In this document: piece after piece, positions 1-10,938 of the stretch
Position numbering within the stretch: position 1 is the first letter of the stretch
How the letters are laid out: the number at the start of each line of letters is the position of its first letter
From: Ctenosaura bakeri
Lineage: Eukaryota; Chordata; Lepidosauria; Squamata; Iguanidae
Assembly (NCBI GenBank): GCA_948474755.1
Contig: CAOLHI010000024.1
Span: forward strand, 1,054,001 to 1,118,000
Reading direction: 5' to 3'
DNA length: 64,000 nt
Notes under the pieces: generated by a model
What the model saw: the letters and a program-made list of their open reading frames with translations, nothing else
Told to the model about the DNA's origin: nothing
The model's database searches: none
Translations under genes and position numbers: made by a program

Positions 1-1717
1 TAATGTACATGTACAAGAAATTGCAGAAGTCCTAATTAACTGAAAGCAATTACTTAGGGCTAAACCAGTGCTTTGGTAGTGTCAGGACTTTCTTGCCCCC
101 TCCCTGTGCAGCTCCTTGCAGTATGGAGAATCTGTTCCTGGCCCTCTTAAGCAGTTTTGAAAATGCATGGGGGGAAGAAATATTGTTGATCTTTTGATTC
201 TGTTGCAGAAGAACCCCACTGGATCTAGCTTTGCAATTAAAGTAATTTTTACTCCAGGCTGTTACTGAAATCTGGCTTGAAAGATAAATCTGAAAACTTT
301 CACTTCAGAATTGAGATCAGAGTGATGGGGCACCATGCTGTTATTTTGAGGGATGGACAGAGGTCTAGCGAGTAGTCGTCACCATCCCTGCCCTCGAGTC
401 CCTGTCAGAGCGGAGCTTCAGTTGGCACAGAGTTTTGTCCAATCTCAAATTTCATCACCTCTGTTTATGTACCTACAAATGAGTTTACGAAAAGTAGTCA
501 TTTCTGCTATGCCCTGTAAGGGAAATGCCCTAAACTGTGCAGGTGGTAGTTCTAAACATCGGCTCTAAAATCATAAAGCCTGTCTAGATTTCCTCTTCCC
601 ATCAGTGGACTCTGTTTCTACTCAAGGAGAGCAAAGCTAAGTAAGTCTGGAGAAATCCTCTGAACGGAAACAGTCTTGCAGCACTTTAGTTACTAACAAG
701 TTTTAGTTGCCATAAGCTCTTGTGAACTGCAGCCCACTTCATCAAATATGTGAAGTCATCAGATCAGATGCCAAATAAAACTTCTTAGTCATTAAGCAGC
801 CACAAGTTTCTTTTGATGTTTTTGCAGCAACATACTAACAAAGCTATCCCCCAGGAAATCATTGCAACTGAAGCAGTAAAAAACATTGTGGGAGGAATTG
901 CTGACATTTGCTAGGGTGCTTGCTCCTTCACGTGTGTCAGAAATGGGGAACATATGCCAGTCCAGGTGTTGTTGGATGGCTATGCTGGTTACAACTAATG
1001 TGAGTAGCAATCCAACAATATCTGGAAGGACACCTGTTTCCTACATGCGCCCTGAGTGAGTAAACATATGGCTAATTACACAGCTGGTCCAATTCTTCAA
1101 GAAAAGAACAGAAACATTTTTAACACAACTATTACAGAAGTTCTGACCAAATCTATTGGGATACTAAAATAAAGAACAAGAATTTTCCATTCAGTTATAG
1201 TGTGCTTTCATGTTTTTGTGTCATGAAAACCCCATAGTTAGAAGTAATGTTGAAAGGAGGATCGTTTGCTATAATCTGAAAACTCAAGTTACATATTCAA
1301 CAGTGGTTTCAACTTTTAATTATTCAGTCAGCTTACATCTGTTAGACATAGAGTAATTTAGATTTTATGAAATCCTTGATATTCTATTTGTTTTTAAATT
1401 TTGATTTGCTTTCTTGAAAATTATTTATCTCGTGCCTTTCTGCTAGAAAATAGGGAGGAAACCTATGATCCATCGATTGACTGTGATGGGAAGGGTGGAG
1501 GCGGATTGTTACAAGGAGGAGGTGCATTGAAATAACTTTTCTGTAGAGCTTGGGGAAAATCATTAACTAAATTAAGAAATTCTTCTTTTCCCGTTAACAT
1601 GGATGAACTTCACACATTTCCTGATTAATGTTTAAGTTAATCCCACTCTTTGACAAATTGATCTAGTTCACTAGAATTCATTAGAAGTTGCAGTATCTCT
1701 TTTTCTCTCTCTGTCAG
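1..1717. other. Unique AT-rich noncoding DNA
   Basis: I see no gene, repeat family or RNA here. Open frames are at most about 70 codons, with no domain and no matching splice context. The stretch ends in a pyrimidine-rich tract (about 1699-1717) that could act as the splice acceptor of the candidate exon that follows. Confidence 0.6.
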
Positions 1718-1838
1718 ATTCAATAAGACAGGAAGGCTTTGGGAGAAAACACATCACATTGTTCCATACTGCCTGGCCTGCTCTAATGAAGGAAGAAAAG
1801 GCTGTGGCCTTACCTGGAAAGGAAGAATAGATTGTAGG
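1718..1838 (+). other. Candidate exon A (unknown gene or lncRNA)
   Basis: A strong-looking splice acceptor (a run of C and T ending in CTGTCAG at 1711-1717) is followed 121 bases later by a donor, AGG then GTGAGT, at 1839. One frame, using the first base to finish a split codon, is open across the whole segment. It reads through WEKTHH, CLACSNEG and GRIDCR. A second frame is open nearly to the end. I recognise no protein. Acceptor-donor pairs at this spacing are expected several times by chance in 64 kb of both strands, so this could be a real exon, a noncoding RNA exon or nothing. Confidence 0.2.
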
Positions 1839-3001
1839 GTGAGTGAGGATGATTTGGTTTTTAAAAAAGGTCCTCAGACCACCATAGCTTTTCAGAGTGT
1901 CAGATCTTTTAGGACTGAAGAATGGAGTCCTCTTCTACCTACTGACTGTTTAGGTTATTGGACTCTTTCTGGATGGCAAGTGGGGAATGAGTCTGAGATT
2001 TGTCAACTCTCCCATTTTTTATTGTTCTTATTTTCTTCTTTTGTATAGCGTTATTTGATTTGCATTGCAATGCATCCCTTTGTACTTCTTTAATGTATTT
2101 GTTGCTGCAATTGGCAGTCAAGCCCTCTCATGTTTATTGTTTGCACAGTGCTGGACACTTGAATAAGGAAGTTAAACATTTTCCTCTCCCCCACTCCTAT
2201 TCTATCTCACTTTCTGATCTCACTCCCATCCTATGCTGCTCTGCACTCGCACCCTTTCTGGTATGTCACACACTTTTAGGGGTTTGGTAAAGTTGGAACT
2301 CAGAGCCAGATGGCACAGCATACTCTTGCCTAGAATAGCAAAATAGTGAGCTTGTTCTATACCTGATCTTTTACACTAATGATATTTGGACTGAATGGGA
2401 TACATGTTCTGCCGCTGATCTTTGCAAATCATACTTCTTGATGGGGTGTGTGGAGGCAGAGAATATGCATGGATTCAGTTGTGCTGAAAAATGTTCTGTA
2501 CATGATCAAAATATTTCTGACGATAACTTATCCACTGTCAGTTCACTGATCTTTGTATCCAGTCCCTTGTTTCTGCACTTGCAGTGGATAGTTTCCTCTG
2601 TCTGCAATAAATATATCATTCTTTACAAATCTTTAACTCTACTCTTTATTACACTTTAACAATAGGGAGTGATGGCATAGGGAGTGATGGCATGGGGAGA
2701 AAAAAAAATATACAGATCAGTGGCAAAGCTTTATTGAACAGGTTGTAAGAAGAGATCCTGTGCTTTAAGAAAGTTTATCTCAACCTGAATGTTCACATAC
2801 ATGTTGGACTCCCATTGTTCCAGGTAACAATTGTATTATTGTTGTAATCCATTTGGGAAAAGTTCTGGCTAAAGGAAGAGAATTTCAAAACAAGAAAAAG
2901 AGCAATTTTGAAGGAGCCAAAAGCAAAAGACAGTACCACCTTTGTGTGGTTTCCTCCCCGACTGCATTGCTACCTGGCCACCACACCAGTGACGTGACTG
3001 G
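1839..3001. other. Unique noncoding DNA
   Basis: No gene or repeat family is recognised. The only structure is a short direct duplication of a 17-base unit (GGGAGTGATGGCATAGG type) at about 2665-2698, followed by an A-rich run. Confidence 0.5.
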
Positions 3002-3323
3002 GGCCCTTTTTGCACGGCATTTGCCAGGTGAAAGTGCTCCTCGAGTGTCGTGCAAATGTGAGGAGTGGTCCACATGACGCACTCACAATCGCGCAATGCT
3101 CCAGGGTCTGACAGGCGCCACTCACACACTTTTTCATTTCTGGCTGTAAGCCGAAAATGGTGCGTGATCGTGCTTTGCTCTGGGGCCCTCCACACACTTG
3201 CCGTGTGTGCAGAGCTCTGGAGTCACGGCACTCGCACTTCCTACCCCAGCACAGCCTGGGAAAGTCCCAGGCTGCAGTGCGGAAGGAAGATGCGGGGCTC
3301 TCGCGTACACTGGGAAAAGGGAA
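3002..3323 (+). mobile_element. MITE family 1, copy a (GGCCC terminus), internally shortened
   Basis: Starts GGCCCTTTTTGCACGG and keeps the family's left hairpin region, the GGCTGTAAGCCGAAAATGG stem and the middle segment that contains AGCCTGGGAAAGTCCCAGGCT. The right end, about GGGAAAAGGGAA at 3312-3323, is degraded and no clean 3-bp target duplication can be read. At 322 bp it is about 100 bp shorter than most copies. Several overlapping open frames on both strands (2869-3400) are by-products of the GC-rich element, not genes. Confidence 0.75.
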
Positions 3324-5629
3324 ATGTACAAGCCTCCTCAGGCTTGCATCCTGAGATAGGAAGGAAGAGAGTGAGTGATTGCATCTGTCTTTCTGCATAG
3401 GGAAAAGAGAGAATGAGGGTTTATATAGGGAGGCTACATCTTAGCTTTCATGTGTGTGTGCGTTCACGTGTGCGCACGCGCATGTGTTTGAAAATGCAAA
3501 GAAGGAAAGTGCAATGGAGATGCTGGCCCTGCTGCTGCCAGTTTTAGCAGCACAGACCTCTGATATATGCAGCCCCCCACTTATCAATGCATCATTAGAA
3601 ATATGCCATACAACTTACAATTCCAAGTGAACTGTATCCAGAACTAAGCAGGGAAATACCTTTTCGGACTGCAGTTCCCAGAATCTCCCTATCAGTATGG
3701 CCAGTAGAGTCAAGGCAAGTTTCCATATTACAGATTAATTTTGCTTGTTTAAGCTCTTTTATATACTTCAAGAACAGGCATTTTGAACATATTGTTGGTT
3801 GTGTTGGGGGAGGGGAATAAAACTGTGATGGTTCTTGTTATTAAATGTTGCCATCGATGAGGGTATAATTGTGGTAATAATTAAATGATGCCAACATATT
3901 CTGTAAATATTTTTGAACCTTGTGAGATTTGTTTCTAATATTATATATTGTTTCTAATATTATATTGTTTCTAATATTATATATTTGAAAACATGTCACT
4001 TTTAGTTTTTGAGGAAAGACTAATACTTTCAAATCTGAATTACTCAAAACTCTAATGGGACTGTAGATTCCATGGAATAGATTAAGTGTCACAACAATTG
4101 TTTCCAGCTACTGAGCAAGGTAGCACAAGGTCACAGTAGCTACAACCCAAAGGGCTGGTGGTCTATTGTGTTTTGCAGAGAATTTGGTCATTTTACAGCC
4201 TGTGTTTCCATTCATGGAGAATTACTCTCTAGAATAATAGCTTAACACATAATTGTATTTTTGTTGATTTTGCAGTCATAAGCTAGTATTTTGCTCCATT
4301 AAATCAGTTGAAGTTTTGCTGTTATAATTAACTCAGTAGTACTAGGAAGACAGCGTGTACACCAGTGCTTTGAGAATGATTAATATGATTCACATGCTTT
4401 TGTACTACTAATGAAAGAAAAGTGAGGAGAATGTCCTGCTCATTAGTATGAAAAACAGCTAAACCATGGTTTCGTAAATGCACAAAGTTTGCATTTTTCA
4501 GTTGTCCTTCAATACTTTAACAGTAATCAGCATTCTGTTATGAAAACATTTCAGTGTGGTTAATTGAAAACACTGTGACCATTTCAACTAGATTAAGAAG
4601 TAGATAAAAGAGCAGCCTGTGCTAAATGTTACTCCAGATGTGGGCCATGAGCCATAAATGGGGCTTTTGGGATACTTTCATGGGAGCCCTAGTGTGTTTT
4701 CTCTTGCCTATGCCTCCATCCTATGGTTTATTGCCGTCACAACCAAGCCCCACTGCATGGACATGTGTAAGAGCAGGGTTTGGTGAGAGAAAGAGAGACT
4801 TAGGCATGCAAAGTTGGAGGCTGGGGGAGAAAGAGAAGAAAAAGAAAGGAAACAAACAAGAGATGGACACAGTAACTGAGTGAGAGAGCAAAAAACAGGA
4901 GAAAGAATGGGGGAAAAGGAGTAAAAGGGGTGGATAAGCTGAGGCTTGGAGGAGAGATAACTTCAGGGCTTCTGCTCTTCCTTTTAGCCATTTTGCTACA
5001 CACACACACCAGCCCTGCCCTATTTCAGTAGAGAAAGAGTGGGCAACAGTGATGAGTCTTATTACTGCACCCACCCCAGAACCCAGTGGCACACATCTGA
5101 TTCTTTGGATGAAAGAGGAAACAATCAGAACATTACTTCTGATTTTTCCAAAAATTTTTTTTTTTTAAAGGGAGTTCTCATGCTTTGTTTTTTAGGTGAA
5201 TCACACATCTTGCTGACTTCTGAACGAGATAGTTTTCATGGAGGTTATTTTAAAAAAATTAAGAACAGGGGACTCAGATGGGTCTGGAGACCACACAGAT
5301 GGTCTTTGGAAGCTGCATGCAGTCTGCAGGCCACATGGTTGGCTGCCATAAAGCTTTTTTTTATTCATCCTGCAGTGACATTATGCTGCACCTCAGAAGA
5401 ACTACTTGGAATTGGGCAGGAACCAGAAAGCCTCTGTGTGTGTGTGCGCCCATGCAGGTAACAGGGAAGAGAAAGAGGAATTAAGTAAAGGTGGTTGGAA
5501 ACAGACTTATGTGGAGGGAAATAGTGGGTGTAGGGGGGAAAGCTAGAGGTGTAATGGCAAAAATCAGAAAGAGAAACACTGAGGGCTCCTATTCTGTAAT
5601 GGATATAGTGCCGAAGTAAAGGCTCACAT
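3324..5629. other. Noncoding DNA with simple repeats
   Basis: A GT-rich alternating purine/pyrimidine stretch lies at 3446-3486. A fragment of the hAT-type ACTGCAGTTCCCAGAAT repeat lies at about 3660-3705. A threefold tandem copy of a 21-base AT-rich unit lies at 3928-3985. A purine-rich GA tract covers about 4780-4960. No gene is recognised; the 123-codon frame at 4721-5092 (minus) is the low-complexity complement of the GA tract. Confidence 0.55.
3928..3985. repeat. Short AT-rich tandem repeat, about 3 x 21 bp
   Basis: The unit TTTCTAATATTATATATTG is repeated three times, the second copy slightly shortened. Confidence 0.8.
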
Positions 5630-5745
5630 TCCCATTGAGCTGTCAATTTACTGAGTGACTTTGGACCAGTCATTCTCTATCAGGCTGACTTACATCACAG
5701 AGTTGTTGTGAGAATAAAGGATGAAGGATGAAAGCCATGCACTTG
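5630..5745 (+). repeat. MIR-like/CORE-SINE fragment
   Basis: The order of motifs (GTGACTTTGGACCAGTCA, then CTATCAGGCTGACTTACATC, then ACAGAGTTGTTGTGAG) follows the core of MIR-type tRNA SINEs, which is widespread in amniotes. It is old and lacks both ends. The family assignment is from remembered consensus, not alignment. Confidence 0.5.
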
Positions 5746-5814
5746 CCTTGAATATTCATTGAGGAGAGGTAGAGAATAGATGTAACCAGCAAAATTGTTA
5801 TAAATGCAATCAGT

Positions 5815-6976
5815 AAAAATTGTTGTTGTTCTTCATCAAGTGTTGTCGTTCTTCATCAGTTTGGCTTCAACGAATGATGACCCTATAAATAAGAGACTCC
5901 AAAGAGATCCTGTTATTAAGAGCCCTGTTCGGGTCTTCCAAACTCAGGGACATGGCTCCCAGACTCAGACACATTATCCACTTGTAATGTGGTCTTCCAC
6001 TTTTCCTGCTGCTGCTTTTCTTGGTGCTTCAGTGTTTTTTTTTCCTGACGAGTCACATCAGCTCATGCTACATCCAAAATATGACAGCCTCAATTCAGTT
6101 GTCTTAGCTTCTAGTGAGAATTCAGGCTTGATTTTGCTCTGGGAACCACTTATTTGTCTTGTTGGCAGCCCATGGTATCATTTGAACTCTCTTTGAGAAC
6201 CACATTTCAGATGAGTTGATTCCTTCTTTGTCACCCTTTTTCACTACCTGTCTTTCACAGTCGTATGTAGAAACTGTGAATACTATGGCATGGAAGATTC
6301 TGGCTGGTGTTCCATTATGTATCTTTACACTTATCTATCTGATTACTAGACTACTGTCTCTATTTTGATTTATGGCTGAGTCAAGATATATTTGGTGTCT
6401 TCCTCACTCACTTTTAAGCTATGTAAAGCATCTGTGGTCATTATGTTTGTTTTACTAATATGTAGCTATAATGGTTCTTTTGTACTTTTTTACTTAACTA
6501 TAGTCTTTGCTTTTCTGTGCTAGTAATATGGTATCATCTGAATAGCTTAAACTATTGATGTTCCTTTCTCCAATTTTTGTGCTATCCTTTGTGACTAATC
6601 TACTTTAAGTTTTGTATATAAATTAAACAATGAGGATGATAAAATATACCCTCACTTGACGACCTTACTAATTGGATACCATTCTATTTCTCCAGGTTCT
6701 ATCCTGACAGTTGCAGATGATAGATTATACAAGAAGGCAGTCAGATGTTTTGGTGTTTCCATTTCTTTTAGAACAATTGATAGTTTTTCATAATTTACAC
6801 AGTCAGAAGCTTTGCTGTCAGCTATAAAGCACAGGTTGATCTTCTGAAATTCTTTGAAGTGCTTCACTAGCAAACATATTTTCCCCATATAATCTATAAA
6901 TACATCTTCCTTTTCTCAATCCAACTTGGACATCTGGCATTTCTCACTCCATATATGATTAAAAGTTCTTTGTTGC
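5815..6976 (-). mobile_element. Bov-B/RTE LINE, 3' part, antisense and decayed
   Basis: On the minus strand this is the 3' half of a Bov-B-type LINE. At its left edge is the 3' tail, with the TTGTTGTTGTT repeat seen also at 41343. Next come 3' sequences around ACTATGGCATGG (about 6280), then reverse-transcriptase coding sequence up to about 6960 (GGCATTTCTC, CCATATATG). Numerous stops and indels make it nonfunctional. The same LINE resumes at 7484 after an inserted DNA transposon. Horizontal transfer and high copy number in squamates are known properties of this family. Confidence 0.85.
6652..6888 (-). pseudogene. Bov-B/RTE reverse transcriptase fragment
   Basis: This 78-codon minus-strand open frame is a piece of the Bov-B reverse transcriptase domain. 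It contains KASDCVNYEKLSIVLKEME and later PKHLTAFLYNL. These correspond to the family segment around RT motif A, which usually reads as an AFDCVNHEKLW-type sequence; here the phenylalanine of AFD is serine. The rest of ORF2 is broken by stops and frameshifts on both sides. The methionine start is incidental. The fragment explains this frame fully; it is not a host gene. Confidence 0.85.
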
Positions 6977-7483
6977 TGACGTATAAGACACACCCCATTT
7001 TAAATGTTATTTTTGGAGGAAAAAAATAGTTAAAAAATAACATGGCTTCCCCCATCCCCTTCCCTTCTGTTTTGCAGGGGAAGGGAAAGGAGGGAGCTCT
7101 GGGGCGGGGGGCAAAAAGAAGGCTGTGCAAACTTTCTTTTCCACCCTCCAGAGCTACCGCCTTTCCCTTCCCCTGTGTGAGGGTTCCTTTCCCCTCCAGA
7201 GCTCCCCTACCTTTCTCATGCATTTTGCCCCAATGCGGAGAAATCACGCCGAGGCAAAATGGAAGGAAAGGAGGGGTGGGAGAATCCTCACGGTCATACT
7301 CTTTTAGCCTCCTAGAGCTCCCCCTTCTTTTCCTATGCATTTTGCCTCAGTGCTGGTGGCAAAATGCATAAGAACAGATTGGTATTTGCCAGTGTATAAG
7401 ATGCACTGGCATATAAAATGCACCTCATTTTTAAATGTTATTTTTCAGGGGGAAAAGGTTGACTTGTATGCCAGCAAATACAA
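6977..7483. mobile_element. Composite TA-type DNA transposon nested in Bov-B
   Basis: Lies between two pieces of the same Bov-B LINE. The left part reads GCTGACGTATAAGACAC and the right part GCCAGCAAATACAATA. The latter is the inverse of a TATTGTATTTGCTGGC-type terminus like that of the element at 60661. A second terminus-like segment (GGTATTTGCCAGTGTATAAG) starts at 7381, so a smaller copy (about 7379-7483) may sit at the right. Between them, 7040-7370 is a GC-rich minisatellite with units containing CCTCCAGAGCTCCCC and CATTTTGCCCCAATGC. The open frames at 6894-7371 on both strands run through this minisatellite. Confidence 0.6.
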
Positions 7484-7775
7484 TATGTCTCTTTGTTCCT
7501 ATGTACAAGTTGCTAAACAGTTTCATTCAGGTTTCTCATCTCTCCTTAGCTATTTGGACAGTTTCATTAGACATCTGATAAGGTTTTTCTTTCTTTTTAG
7601 ATGCAGATAAATGTATTTTTGCATTCTTCCCTGATGACGTTCCCGGTTTTGCTCTAGAGTTCTTCTGGTTCCCTGTGTATTAAGCTTGGTAGTGCTAATC
7701 TGTTCCTGACATAGTCTTTAAATTCTATAAGGATGTACTTTAGTTGCATTTTTGACACTGTGTTTGATTTAAGAT
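7484..7775 (-). mobile_element. Bov-B/RTE LINE, upstream continuation
   Basis: Antisense sequence continuing the LINE interrupted at 6977. The motifs GCATTCTTCCCTGATGACGT and TTCTTCTGGTTCCCTGTG, then ATAGTCTTTAAATTCTATAA, match what I recall of the more 5' coding part of the same family. It has no usable frame. Confidence 0.55.
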
Positions 7776-8679
7776 ACTTCTTTAACTATTCTAATAGAAG
7801 CTCAATGTTTTATTAATCATAATGATACTAACTGGGAATGGAAGAGAGAGGTTTAAGATAGGAAAGTTATTAGAGAGAAAATATAAGAGGAGATAAAACT
7901 CATGAGAGATATTGTCAGTGGAAGAAAAAAAATCTTCTCTCCTCTGAATCAGCACATTCTGTCTCAAACAGGGATGCTGAGTCATAATGACTCCAGAGCC
8001 AATCCCTAGTTTGTTTGAAGGAATGCCTCATTACTTGAAAAAAAAATATTGTGACAAAGAATTGACTCATTTCTCACATGGGATTAGATACCAATGGAAA
8101 AGTCAACAGTTGCTAGCTGAGTCTGTCATATTCTGCCATAATTTAGTGACTGGCTTAGCCTCTTCATTGTGATTGTGGTTGGCAGGCCTCAGTGTTTTTC
8201 AATAATAGTAGTTCAGTGGAGCCTCCAGGTTCTCTTGAGTGCATGTACCTGAGAGGCAAACAACATTTGTCAGCTTTAGGGACAGAAAGGATATTAAAAA
8301 AATATTCCCAAAAATAGTTGAAAAACATATTTTTAAAAAAATGTTGAGAAACCATGAAAGAAGACTCTTTGACTGATGAAAATCTTCACAGTTCAGGAGT
8401 TAATCCTATGCAAAATTCACATTGGGTTGTTTTGCACAGGAGACAGCATTTTCTGTGCAGAAAATAGTACAGAAAATAATATTTCTGCATATATATATTT
8501 ATATATGATTTTTATATGTGTGTGTATATATATATATATATATAAAATATATATGGGGGAGAAAGAGCGTATGCATAAAATGTTGTTTCTTGCACTGAAA
8601 ATGCTGTTATCTGTGCAAATCACCAGGCATGAATTAAGCATGGATAAGTCCCAAATTGTGAGTAGGCTTTGAAGACTGT
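7776..8679. other. Unique noncoding DNA with an AT microsatellite
   Basis: No gene is recognised. A TA/TG simple repeat spans about 8490-8554. The three bases TGT at 8677-8679 are the left target duplication of the MITE that follows. Confidence 0.55.
8490..8554. repeat. (AT)n/(GT)n microsatellite
   Basis: Alternating TA with a short TGTGTGTG interruption and a second perfect TA run near 8525-8543. Confidence 0.9.
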
Positions 8680-9111
8680 GCCCCTTTTTGCGTGGCATTC
8701 ACCATGCGAAAGGGCCTCTGGAGCATTGCGCAGTTTTGAGGAGCCGTCCACATGATGTCTTCACAATTGCGTAATGTTGCCGGGGCCAGTGGGCGCTGAT
8801 TGTGCACTATTTCATTTTTGGCTTCTAGCCAAAAATGGTACACGATCGTGCATCGCTCCAGGGCCCTACATGCTCTTACCATGCATGCAGAGCCTCTGGA
8901 GCCATGGTGCTTGTGCTTCCTGCCCCAGCGTAGCCTGGGAAAATCCCGGGCTGTGCTGTGGAAGGAAGAGGAGGAGCCCTCACACTACCTGCTCACTTAC
9001 AGGCAGCGGCTGCGGAGGCGAAGCAGCGGGGATGTGAGAGCCTCTCACAAGAGGCTGCTTGCGCAATCCCCATGCCCCAGCTCCAAGAACAGGTAAGTTG
9101 CGGAGAGGGCC
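8680..9111 (+). mobile_element. MITE family 1, copy b
   Basis: Full-length 432-bp copy. The left terminus GCCCCTTTTTGCGTGG and the right terminus GGAGAGGGCC are flanked by an exact 3-bp duplication, TGT (8677-8679 and 9112-9114). Many CpGs have decayed to TG or CA, which indicates an older insertion. It contains GAACAGGTAAGT near 9087, a splice-donor-like site. Open frames of 80-98 codons on both strands are not genes. Confidence 0.85.
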
Positions 9112-9173
9112 TGTGTGTGTGCAAGAAGAAAATTGTTAAAATTACTTGTTGCTCCTTTCAAGAAGAGACACAG

Positions 9174-9335
9174 GGCCTTCCCTCACTACACTGTTGTAGT
9201 GTTATCATTCCACTTTCAACACCCTATGGAATCCTGGGGTTTGCAGTTTAGGGAGGGTAAATTACAAACCCCAGAATTCCACAGGATGTTGAAAGTGGAA
9301 TAATAGCACTACAACAGTATAGTGAGGAAAGGCGC
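9174..9335. mobile_element. MITE family 2, copy a (palindromic)
   Basis: The two halves are inverted copies: TTCCACTTTCAACACCC...ATCCTGGGGTTTGCAGTTTA against TACAAACCCCAGAATTCC...GATGTTGAAAGTGGAATA. The termini are GGCCTTCCCTCACTA and TAGTGAGGAAAGGCGC. It lies only 62 bp from a family 1 MITE. The target duplication is not clear in this copy. Confidence 0.8.
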
Positions 9336-10896
9336 TTAGTGAATAATTACATCCCTAATGAGCTTTCTGATTGTGGTTTCATGTCCTGGTTTCTGGAAGA
9401 CTTTCTGGAAGTATTTGGCTGCCTGCTATTGTATGCAGATAGATCCTTTGCTCAGGTAGGATTTTATTTCCTTAACTATGAAACCCCAAACATATTTACT
9501 CAGAACCAGGTCCACTGCATGCAATGAGAATTTCTCAGAGATAAATGTGTATATGACTACAATTTAAGTTTTCTGTGGAAGGGGAAGCAATGCACTCTAA
9601 CAATTGATATGGTATTCTCTCATCAGTCTTGGTCATCATGGCCAGGCATAAGGGAAGATGGGCATTATCATCCAGCAGCATCTAAACAGCTACTAGTTGC
9701 TTATTCCTGTGGAGTTGTGGTACACAATGTATGTAATACCCATCAAGAGACAGAAAATAAATGATTGTATTTCCTCTTCATTCTGGACTTTAGAATTAAA
9801 AGTCTTGGGAAACGACAATTTTCCATTGTCGAGGAATGACTAGAAAACATAGAATTTTCAAGCGACATTTAAGAATTTCTTGACCATTTTGTTAGCTCCC
9901 ATCCCCTACATCCCAAATGTTTACAGCACTGAAAAGGTAAAACTCTCCTTCAGAGAAATAATGTACCTCACAAGAGGGAACAAAGTGTTAAGCTAAAGAA
10001 TAACGAGCAGAACACATAAGCATTTGAATGCAAGGCTCAGCTAAATCCAGCTTGCTGTATGTCACAATTATCAATGTGATGTGCTATACAGTAATTTTCT
10101 GTGACTTTACAATTTTTAAAAATTTGCACTGGGCCCTGTGGGTTTAGCTGACCCAGTTGTTCTTTCCATAGTAAAATCTTTTTGATTTCATGAATATGTG
10201 TGTGGCTCATTAAAATAAATTGTGATAGTTATAGGTATGTAAGAATGGTGCCCATTGAACACAAAAGCAAAAAAAGCCGAAAGAAAGAAAGCAGGCAGAC
10301 AAGAAAGAGTCAAGAAGTGAAGAGACAATCAAAAATGTATTTTCCCTTATTGCCTTATTGCTGGTTACTGTGTTGTGAGGGCAGTTTAAAATTGACGTTT
10401 CTCAAATGCCTTGATAATAGCATATTGATGTTCAGGGCTGTATTCCTGTAAATAAATACAGACAATCATGTAATTTATTAAGCATCAGTTAAAGGGAATT
10501 CAGTGAAAATAGTAAGATGGTAGCCATTGATGTGGCAGGATGGTGCAAAGTTTAAGACAAACACCTGTCATAGTTGACTTGTGCCAGGTGAGAATGCCTT
10601 CATTTGAGGCTGAGGGGAAAGTAAATAGCTTTACAGAGAACATATGCAGGATGTGAAATTCACCCTTCTAAGCTGAGGATACGGCACTTCTGTTCACAGG
10701 CCTCAGCCTTTAATGTTTCATTCATTATATTTCCAAACGCCAAGGAATCTTTACTTTTAAGGTAGACATCTTGTCTAATCAAAGACGGTAGATAACTTCA
10801 GAGAATTTTCTTAATGGCACAATTTAGTCTACATTGTATTAAAACATTCTGCCACAATGAGAAGCAGCTTTTTCTCCCTTTCCCTCTTCCTATATG

Positions 10897-10938
<42 letters not shown>

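Noticed and set aside
2970..3398. 142-codon minus-strand frame and its overlapping neighbours
   Set aside because: They coincide with MITE family 1 copy a.
5815..7775. Endogenous retrovirus
   Set aside because: No LTRs, gag or protease signatures; the RT fragment is of RTE/Bov-B type.
8680..9335. Single composite transposon made of adjacent family 1 and family 2 MITEs
   Set aside because: Family 1 copy b has its own exact TGT duplication, so the two are separate insertions 62 bp apart.
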